A program made the translations under genes and the position numbers. A DNA stretch of 50,039 nt. Origin: an uncultured bacterium. GTDB taxonomy: Bacteria; Bacillota; Clostridia; Lachnospirales; Lachnospiraceae. How positions within the stretch are numbered: position 1 is the stretch's first letter; every line of letters starts with the position of its first letter. Below are positions 44,908 to 50,039 of this stretch, one piece after another. The stretch is taken from the NCBI GenBank assembly GCA_947574055.1, contig CANPIC010000021.1, positions 1 through 50,039 on the forward strand. The letters run 5' to 3'. The notes beneath the pieces were generated by a model. It was not told where the DNA came from, did not search any database, and worked only from the letters and a program-made list of their open reading frames with translations.

Positions 44908-44951
44908 CTGAAAATGTGCCCCTTTTCAGACACTGGCATTGGGTGTAAACT
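44908..44951 (+). promoter_or_regulatory. Promoter with overlapping inverted repeat before the Y-family polymerase
   Basis: TTTTCA (44923-44928), 17-nt spacer, TAAACT (44946-44951). The inverted repeat CTGAAAA-N8-TTTTCAG (44908-44929) covers the -35 and could be a repressor site. It is not the canonical Gram-positive LexA box. Confidence 0.42.
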
Positions 44952-44984
44952 GTAACCGTCAGGCAGCAACAAGGGAGGTATCCT

Positions 44985-46202
44985 ATGGATTCGGTAATTT
45001 TTCATATTGATGTCAATTCTGCTTATCTGAGCTGGACTGCTCTGGAACGACTGGCGAAGGGAGATAATGTGGATCTGCGGCAAGTTCCTGCTATCGTAGG
45101 CGGGGATATGGAGAAGCGGCATGGTGTAGTCCTTGCCAAATCGGGTCCGGCCAAAAAATATGGCGTCCGCACCGGCGAACCGGTGGTCCATGCCTTCCGC
45201 AAATGTCCGTCTCTCCTGATGGTACCCCCGGATCATACTCTGTATGCAAGACGTTCCCGCGAACTTATGACATATCTGTCAGACTTTTGCCCGGATCTCG
45301 AACAGGTCAGTGTGGACGAGTGCTACATGGATTACACCCCCATCGCCGGAAATTATCTGACACCAATGTCATGTGCGGACATGATCCGCGACGGAATCAG
45401 AAAAACGTTGGGATTTACTGTGAATGTGGGCATCTCCGACCGGAAAGTACTGGCCAAAATGGCTTCCGATTTCCGTAAGCCTGATCTGACACATACGTTG
45501 TTTTCTGATGAAATAGAAAAAAAGATGTGGCCGCTTCCGCTTTCTTCTCTGTATATGTGCGGAGCATCAAGTGTGGAAACATTACAGAAGCTGGAAATCC
45601 TCACCATCGGTGATCTGGCACATGCCGACCTCGGGATTCTGGAAGCTCATTTAAAGAGCCACGGCAGGCTGCTCTGGCAGTATGCCAATGGTATTGATCC
45701 TTCTCCGGTGCTTTCCCAGCCGGCAGAAGCAAAAGGAATCGGTAACTCCATCACGCTCTCCCATGATGCCGTGACCGTGCAGGAGGCCAGAACCGCACTG
45801 CTCTCTCTTGCAGAATCGGTGGCCGCCAGACTGCGCAGTGCCGGGATGAAAGCCCTGACGGAAAGTGTTGAGATCAAATACGCCGATTTCCGGACAGTCT
45901 CCCATCAGACGACCTTTCTCTCGCCTGTGGACAGTGATCAGATCATCTATGAAACAGCATGCCGGCTGTTTGAGGAAACCTGGAACCACGGGCCGATACG
46001 GCTGCTGGGCATCCGCACGGCCCGGCTCTGCCCGGCCTCAGAGCCGGTGCAGCTATCTCTGTTTGATTCCCGGCAGTCTGTTGTCTCCGAAAAACAGCAT
46101 AAACTGGATGAAGCGATCGACGCCATACGAAAGCGGTACGGAAAAGATGCCGTCGTCCGTGGCAGCCTTCTGGGCCGCAGGGAAGATTTCCAGAAGCATT
46201 AA
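44985..46202 (+). CDS. Y-family DNA polymerase (DinB/UmuC type)
   Basis: 405 aa translesion polymerase. Catalytic acids are in FHIDVNSAYLSW (D9) and SVDECYMDYTP (D111, E112); Y14 is the likely steric gate. The little-finger region is followed by QLSLFD near the C-terminus, a match to the beta-clamp binding motif. GGGAGGTATCCT precedes the ATG. Its stop overlaps the convergent flavin reductase stop. The first residues are closer to the Gram-positive UmuC/YqjW-like group than to DinB proper. Confidence 0.94.
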   Translation: MDSVIFHIDVNSAYLSWTALERLAKGDNVDLRQVPAIVGGDMEKRHGVVLAKSGPAKKYGVRTGEPVVHAFRKCPSLLMVPPDHTLYARRSRELMTYLSDFCPDLEQVSVDECYMDYTPIAGNYLTPMSCADMIRDGIRKTLGFTVNVGISDRKVLAKMASDFRKPDLTHTLFSDEIEKKMWPLPLSSLYMCGASSVETLQKLEILTIGDLAHADLGILEAHLKSHGRLLWQYANGIDPSPVLSQPAEAKGIGNSITLSHDAVTVQEARTALLSLAESVAARLRSAGMKALTESVEIKYADFRTVSHQTTFLSPVDSDQIIYETACRLFEETWNHGPIRLLGIRTARLCPASEPVQLSLFDSRQSVVSEKQHKLDEAIDAIRKRYGKDAVVRGSLLGRREDFQKH

Positions 46203-46768
46203 TTGGACTTCTTTCTTACACTGTAGCCAAATGTGCCCACCGGTTTGCCCAGTGCATAATAAGTCCCATGAGAATATACAATGGGTCTGGCCTTGGACAG
46301 ATCAAACTTGCCCGCTTCATCCATATATGCCTCCCCCGCATGTACACACAACACGCTGGCGACGAACATATGGTGACTTCCCAGTTCCCGGATATCCTCC
46401 ACCTTACACTCAATGTTGACGGGACTCTCCATAACCAATGGCGCATGTACCATCTTCGCCGGTACCGGTGTCAGATTTGTCGCCTTCCATTTGTCAATAT
46501 CGCGACCGCTTTTTACACCACAATAATCTGTGGCAAATGCCATCTGCTCTGTTGTCAGATTGATGACAAATTCCCTTGTATGACAGATCATATCATAGGA
46601 ATAGCGCTCCGGTCTGACAGAAATGGACACCATGGGCGGATCGGAACAGACAGTCCCGGTCCAGGCCACGGTAAAAAGGTTCTGCTCCCCTGTGGTTCCC
46701 GCCGTGCTGACCAGTACCACCGGCAGGGGATAAAGCATATTGCCCGGTTTCCATATCTCTTTTTTCAT
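46199..46768 (-). CDS. Flavin reductase family protein
   Basis: 189 aa FMN-binding split-barrel protein of the flavoredoxin type. Blocks seen: PVVLVSTAGTTGEQNLFTVA, GTVCSDPPMVSISVRPERYS, REFVINLTTEQMAFATDYCG, ECKVEDIRELGSHHMFVASV. Residues 120-189 end the barrel. Likely reduces or carries FMN. ATG 46768 directly follows the stop of the coiled-coil gene (46771) with one shared region, so translation is coupled; a longer in-frame ATG at 46795 lies inside that gene. Confidence 0.92.
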   Translation of the reverse strand: MKKEIWKPGNMLYPLPVVLVSTAGTTGEQNLFTVAWTGTVCSDPPMVSISVRPERYSYDMICHTREFVINLTTEQMAFATDYCGVKSGRDIDKWKATNLTPVPAKMVHAPLVMESPVNIECKVEDIRELGSHHMFVASVLCVHAGEAYMDEAGKFDLSKARPIVYSHGTYYALGKPVGTFGYSVRKKSN

Positions 46769-46770
46769 CA

Positions 46771-48282
46771 CTACACCACCAATCCGCACAGCCATGCAAT
46801 CAAAATTCCCAGGTTACCCATGGATACCAGCAGCGTGACAAGGATCAGTCCATACAGCCATTTGCTGACGGGCCTGTCCTGTTCCAGTTTTTCATGCAGT
46901 TCTTTGGTCTGACTCTTTAATTCTTCTGTCAAAATAGCCTGCACATTCCTGTACACCTTTACGCTCTCACGGTGCATATATTCTTCCAGTCCTTCCCCGG
47001 ATGTTTTCAGTTCCAGGCGCATCTCTTCGACCAGGGTGTCCTTCTGGTCAAACGCTGTTTTCATCTCCTGTATCGCAGAGCCGAGTTCTTCCAGCATATT
47101 GCGTGTCTGGGTTCCGTCTGCTTCGGCGGCTTCCCTCATGGCCTGTAATCTGGCCTGCATCCGGTTGGTTTCCGACTGGACGGCTTCCGCCACTTCCTGT
47201 AAAGCAGCCATATCACCACGCAAAGCCGCCACCCCGGAAGCTGCCGCAACAGCATCTTCGCGCGCAGAGGCTGAGCCTTCCCGCAGCCCTGCAAGTTCGG
47301 TCTGCAAATCAAAGGAACTGTCCTGGATTGCCGAAAAACCCGCATGCAGAGATAACACTGCTTCACGGACCGCTCCCAGTCCTGCCTGCAATACAGATGT
47401 CTCCTCATATACCTGCGCAATCTGAGACTGTATGGATGACGTATCCCCATGCACGGCAGTCAGTTCTGCCTGCAGACCGGATGTGTCATTATGCACAGCG
47501 GCAAGTTCTGCCGCGAGGGCGGCTGCACTGTTGCGGACTGCCGCAAACTCTGCCTGCATAGAAGTTTTATTTTCCCGCGCCGCCTGTATTCCGCCGCGCA
47601 TATCTGCGATGTTTTCCTGCAATTTTGTCAGTTCTGACTGCAGGGCAGCCGTATCTTCATGCACTTCTGACAGTTCTGCCTGCATAAATGCCGTATTGTC
47701 GCGCATCGCTGCAAATTCGGTCTGCATCAACGCCCCATTGTCACGGACAGCCACGATCCCGCTCTGTAAAGGGGAAGTATCTTCATGTATGATCGTCAGC
47801 GCCTTCCGCAAAGTAGCCATATCGCCACGCACGGATGACAATTCGGTCTGCAGCGCAGTGGTATCGTCACGCACAACCGTTATTCCATTCTGCAAAGAAG
47901 AGATCCCTTCCTGCACTGCCGTCATCTGCTCCTGGGTTTTCCCGGTCTCTTCCTGCGTTTTTTTCACATCTCTGCGAACAGCCGCAACGGTTTCCTGAAA
48001 AGCAGCCAGACGCCCCGTCTGTGCGTTTTCCTGTCGTCCCCTCTCATCTATACCTGCCAGCGCCCGCCCGGCCAGCGCGTTTACTTTCTCGGCCAGGGCC
48101 CGGAGTTTTTCCGTAGCTTCTACATTTTTCAGGTTCAGCCGCCGCATCTCCTGCATACACTTGTCATAATCTTTCATCTGTTCCCGCAGCCTGCCCAGTT
48201 CCTGCGCTTCCGCCTGCGCATTTGCCTTAATAATCTCCTGCGCATTAAAGCGCTGCGTGATCCTATCCATAAAATTGTCCAT
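46771..48282 (-). CDS. Tail-anchored coiled-coil protein with 14-residue tandem repeats
   Basis: 503 aa, no known family. Residues 1-122 are charged helices. About 123-374 consist of 18 consecutive 14-residue units, each two heptads, with the loose form VxxDTxxLQxELxA (for example VRDDTTALQTELSS, VHNDTSGLQAELTA). A non-repetitive helical stretch follows, then one C-terminal membrane helix (LYGLILVTLLVSMGNLGILI) with almost nothing behind it. The protein should form a long cytoplasmic rod tethered to the membrane. A good promoter is at 48337-48365. Upstream partner of the flavin reductase. Confidence 0.85.
   Translation of the reverse strand: MDNFMDRITQRFNAQEIIKANAQAEAQELGRLREQMKDYDKCMQEMRRLNLKNVEATEKLRALAEKVNALAGRALAGIDERGRQENAQTGRLAAFQETVAAVRRDVKKTQEETGKTQEQMTAVQEGISSLQNGITVVRDDTTALQTELSSVRGDMATLRKALTIIHEDTSPLQSGIVAVRDNGALMQTEFAAMRDNTAFMQAELSEVHEDTAALQSELTKLQENIADMRGGIQAARENKTSMQAEFAAVRNSAAALAAELAAVHNDTSGLQAELTAVHGDTSSIQSQIAQVYEETSVLQAGLGAVREAVLSLHAGFSAIQDSSFDLQTELAGLREGSASAREDAVAAASGVAALRGDMAALQEVAEAVQSETNRMQARLQAMREAAEADGTQTRNMLEELGSAIQEMKTAFDQKDTLVEEMRLELKTSGEGLEEYMHRESVKVYRNVQAILTEELKSQTKELHEKLEQDRPVSKWLYGLILVTLLVSMGNLGILIAWLCGLVV
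47161..47916 (-). repeat. Degenerate 42-bp tandem repeat region inside the coiled-coil gene
   Basis: The coding strand carries about 18 units of 42 bp matching the 14-residue protein repeats. Units differ in sequence but no length change breaks the register. The protein pattern gives the evidence; nucleotide identity between units is moderate. Confidence 0.75.
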
Positions 48283-48336
48283 CTAACGTCCTCCGAACAT
48301 ACGCCTTATTCCCATATAGTAACATATCTCCCGCTT

Positions 48337-48365
48337 ATTTTATCATTTCTCCTAAGAATTGACAA
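48337..48365 (-). promoter_or_regulatory. Promoter of the coiled-coil/flavin reductase operon
   Basis: Minus strand: TTGTCA (48360-48365), 17-nt spacer, TAAAAT (48337-48342), about 55 bases before the ATG at 48282. GGAGGACGTTAG is the ribosome site. Confidence 0.7.
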
Positions 48366-48549
48366 CCTCGGAAAAGGGACGTTCCATGACAGACACATGA
48401 CAGTATGCACTGTAAATCTGCCCAAATGATAATCGGCCACAGCGCAAAGGCTTTTGTGCAATTTGTTTAGATATTGTTTTTATACAGCTTCTATTTTATA
48501 TTTTTTTACTATATAGTTACAATTCGTTCATACTTTATTCATATTTGCA
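48366..48549. other. AT-rich intergenic stretch
   Basis: No coding frame with a ribosome site on either strand. Strongly AT-rich from about 48450. It separates the minus-strand coiled-coil promoter from the putative small RNA promoter. Confidence 0.4.
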
Positions 48550-48558
48550 TGCTATACT
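48550..48558 (+). promoter_or_regulatory. Extended -10 promoter of the putative small RNA
   Basis: TGC followed by TATACT (48553-48558) on the plus strand; the -35 is weak. No plus-strand gene follows for over 1 kb. Confidence 0.45.
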
Positions 48559-48564
48559 AAATTC

Positions 48565-48694
48565 AAGTTAAACGAGTGGTTCACATTCATTACTAAGGTA
48601 GATAAATTTTTTCATAATAGCCCCGTTATTCAGAGATGAATATCGGGGCACTCCTCATTTTACCGCCTGGCAGAAACAGGCTTTTTCTTTTTTT
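48565..48694 (+). ncRNA. Putative small structured RNA
   Basis: About 130 nt between the extended -10 and a terminator. A strong hairpin at 48620-48649 has stem GCCCCG-T-TATTCA / TGAATA-T-CGGGGC (12 pairs, one U-U mismatch) closed by a GAGA tetraloop of the GNRA type. The terminator at 48665-48694 ends the transcript. There is no reading frame with a ribosome site inside, and it is convergent with the hemolysin III gene. It matches no RNA family that I recognise. Confidence 0.45.
48665..48694 (+). terminator. Intrinsic terminator of the putative small RNA
   Basis: GCCTG-GCAGAAA-CAGGC followed by TTTTTCTTTTTTT on the plus strand. The T-tract is long, the stem short. It has no U-tail on the minus strand, so it is not the terminator of the minus-strand neighbour. 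Confidence 0.65.
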
Positions 48695-48727
48695 CGTCTC
48701 TGCTATCTGTCTGCCATTCCGGCAGCC

Positions 48728-49378
48728 TTACGCCACATATCCATACATGAAGATAAAGTGACAGATACTTCCGCCAATGACAAATAGATGAAAAATCTCG
48801 TGAGAGCCAAAGTTTTCATGTCTGCTGTTGAAAATCGGCAGTTTTAATGCATAAATCACACCGCCTATGGTATAGACAATCCCGCCGGCCAACAGCCAGA
48901 GAAAAGCGCCGGTAGGTAATACGGCACGGAGTTGTCCGAAAACCAGAATACATACCCATCCCAGCGCGATATAAACCGCAGAGGAAAACCATTTGGGACA
49001 GGTGATCCAAAGCGCATTAACTGTCATCCCAAACAGAGCAATTCCCCATACAAGGGCCAGCAACAACATCCCGGTCTTGCCGCCCAGTACAATCAGGCAA
49101 ACCGGCGTATAGGAACCGGCAATCATGACAAAGATCATCATATGGTCTATCTTACGAAAAATTTTCAATGCTGCGGCAGATACATTAACCGCATGGTAGG
49201 TCGTGCTGGCACCATACAGCAAAATCATGCTGAGCATAAATATTCCCATAGCTGCAAAACAGGTCCAACCCGTACTCATCCCTGATTTGATCAGCAACGG
49301 CACGGATGCAAATACTGCCATCATCATACCTACAAAATGTGTGATCGCACTGCCCGGTTCTCTAATCGTGATCTGCAT
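48728..49378 (-). CDS. Hemolysin III / PAQR family membrane protein
   Basis: 216 aa with seven membrane helices. Family motifs: ITHFVGMMMAVFASVPLLIK, LYGASTTYHAVNVS (metal-site histidine), KIDHMMIFVMIAGSYTPVCL and the C-terminal HEIFHLFVIGGSICHFIFMY (HxxxH). Bacterial members are linked to membrane fluidity; the hemolysin name is historical. GGAGGTGTCAGT precedes ATG 49378. Its leader holds two palindromes (49401-49435) and a promoter lies at 49450-49478. Confidence 0.93.
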   Translation of the reverse strand: MQITIREPGSAITHFVGMMMAVFASVPLLIKSGMSTGWTCFAAMGIFMLSMILLYGASTTYHAVNVSAAALKIFRKIDHMMIFVMIAGSYTPVCLIVLGGKTGMLLLALVWGIALFGMTVNALWITCPKWFSSAVYIALGWVCILVFGQLRAVLPTGAFLWLLAGGIVYTIGGVIYALKLPIFNSRHENFGSHEIFHLFVIGGSICHFIFMYGYVA

Positions 49379-49400
49379 ACTGACACCTCCATACTCCCTC

Positions 49401-49435
49401 ATATCAATGTATTGATATGTAGTTTTAAATACTAC
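49401..49435. promoter_or_regulatory. Two adjacent palindromes in the hemolysin III leader
   Basis: A perfect 18-bp palindrome ATATCAAT-GT-ATTGATAT (49401-49418) is followed by GTAGT-N7-ACTAC (49419-49435). Both are downstream of the promoter and upstream of the ribosome site, so they could be operators or a leader hairpin. Confidence 0.5.
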
Positions 49436-49449
49436 TTGTTGTATCTTTT

Positions 49450-49478
49450 ATATTACGGTATATTATATGCAATGTCAA
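49450..49478 (-). promoter_or_regulatory. Promoter of the hemolysin III family gene
   Basis: Minus strand: TTGACA (49473-49478), 17-nt spacer, TAATAT (49450-49455). It gives a leader of about 65 bases. Confidence 0.68.
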
Positions 49479-49563
49479 GAAAAAATAACCATCTTTTTTT
49501 CTTGTATCCATTTTGCAGCACCCCTGAGATGGCACTATCCTTTACTTACCATGAATTTCCAAT

Positions 49564-49833
49564 TCACATGTCTTCTTCGATTACATGGATCTCCAGATAA
49601 TCAAAATCCACCGCCTCGATAAAGCAATCTTTGGTAAATCTGGCTTTCGCATGACGCGCAAACTCTGCCACAACCGCATCCAGCCAGATCGGCCGTTCCA
49701 GATCAAACTGGCTGCAGCACGCATCCAGCGCGTGAAAGACTTTGTGTGTTCTGGTATCATCACTGTCATCCTCAATCACAGTGTCTTTCAGCATCCTGCT
49801 GTCCTTCCATATTTTACACCACATCCGAAACAT
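49564..49833 (-). CDS. Small hypothetical protein
   Basis: 89 aa, acidic, cytoplasmic. No family recognised. Features: MFRMWCKIWKDSRMLKDTVI, then DALDACCSQF-like FHALDACCSQFDLERPIWLD and FTKDCFIEAVDFDYLEIHVI. The pattern is known to me from Clostridia as an uncharacterised short protein. AGGAGGCTCATACA precedes the ATG. Confidence 0.75.
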   Translation of the reverse strand: MFRMWCKIWKDSRMLKDTVIEDDSDDTRTHKVFHALDACCSQFDLERPIWLDAVVAEFARHAKARFTKDCFIEAVDFDYLEIHVIEEDM

Positions 49834-49852
49834 TGTATGAGCCTCCTATTTA

Positions 49853-50039
49853 TAGTTCCGCATCTCCTCTCCTCGTACCGTTTCTCCGGATACAGGCCCT
49901 GACGCTCTCGCGTCCGCGCATGTATCCCGGTACGCTCCGCTACGATGCTGTTTTTTAGTTCCGCATCTCCTCTCCTTGTACCGCTTCTCCGGATACAGGC
50001 CCTGACGCTCTCGCGTCCGCGCATGTATCCCGGTACGCT
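49853..50039. repeat. Tandem 103-bp repeat, second copy cut by the window end
   Basis: The unit starting TAGTTCCGCATCTCCTCTCC at 49853 begins again at 49956 with only a few differences (TCGTACCGTT versus TTGTACCGCT). The second copy runs to the end of the window. Within each unit CCGGATACA and TGTATCCCGG form an inverted repeat around a GC-rich core, so the transcript can fold into a hairpin. No credible gene lies in it. Confidence 0.8.

Noticed and set aside
49788-50024. 78-codon frame in the right-hand repeat
   Set aside because: Made of the 103-bp repeat, arginine-rich, no ribosome site.
1-50039. CRISPR array, insertion sequence or phage genes
   Set aside because: No regularly spaced repeats with unique spacers, no transposase, integrase or phage structural genes seen, despite the accessory region at 17-29 kb.

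Overview
The window is a chromosomal segment of a Gram-positive anaerobe of the Clostridia, most likely a Lachnospiraceae relative. The clues are the gene families and their order: IreB-RuvX-DUF1292 followed by RNase J and YlbF, a type III glutamine synthetase, an HPr-like protein without the catalytic histidine, DUF4474, FtsEX beside a secreted coiled-coil M23 hydrolase, and strong AGGAGG ribosome sites with TTGACA/TATAAT promoters. Most genes lie on the minus strand. This assignment is inference; there is no rRNA in the window.

Left part (1-17.4 kb), housekeeping. An anchored M23/LysM/G5 peptidase and an unknown membrane protein are followed by a convergent terminator, tRNA-Gln(CUG) and glnN, which has a structured leader. 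An eight-gene run, ireB-ruvX-DUF1292-rnj-ylbF-mltG-like-trmR-U32, is read leftwards from a promoter at 11346-11374. Next come mtaB and a divergent HPr-like gene, then thiI, nifS-like, rsmE and prmA, a tRNA and ribosome modification operon.

Accessory part (17.4-28.7 kb). A visibly AT-rich four-gene operon (17517-22490) has one strong promoter. It encodes a D12-class adenine DNA methyltransferase, a HIT-family protein, a multi-pass membrane protein and a 963-residue protein. The last joins a PEP-synthase-like ATP-grasp and phosphohistidine module to a MazG-like domain. This is my best candidate for an undescribed (perhaps anti-phage) system. To its right are a DUF4474 protein, a metallophosphoesterase and two small membrane proteins. 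Then comes a restriction-modification cassette: an adenine methyltransferase-specificity fusion split by a frameshift, plus an HNH endonuclease, directly downstream of sbcDC.

Right part (28.7-50 kb). sbcD-sbcC are followed by a cell-envelope operon (PucR/CdaR-type regulator, ftsE, ftsX, secreted M23 hydrolase, S41 protease). Next is an HPr-like/CPBP protease/WecG-like operon, then thioesterase-cvfB, a CstA-type transporter and a Y-family polymerase. A flavin reductase is coupled to a 503-residue tail-anchored coiled-coil repeat protein. A probable small RNA, a hemolysin III family protein, a small hypothetical protein and a 103-bp tandem repeat close the window.
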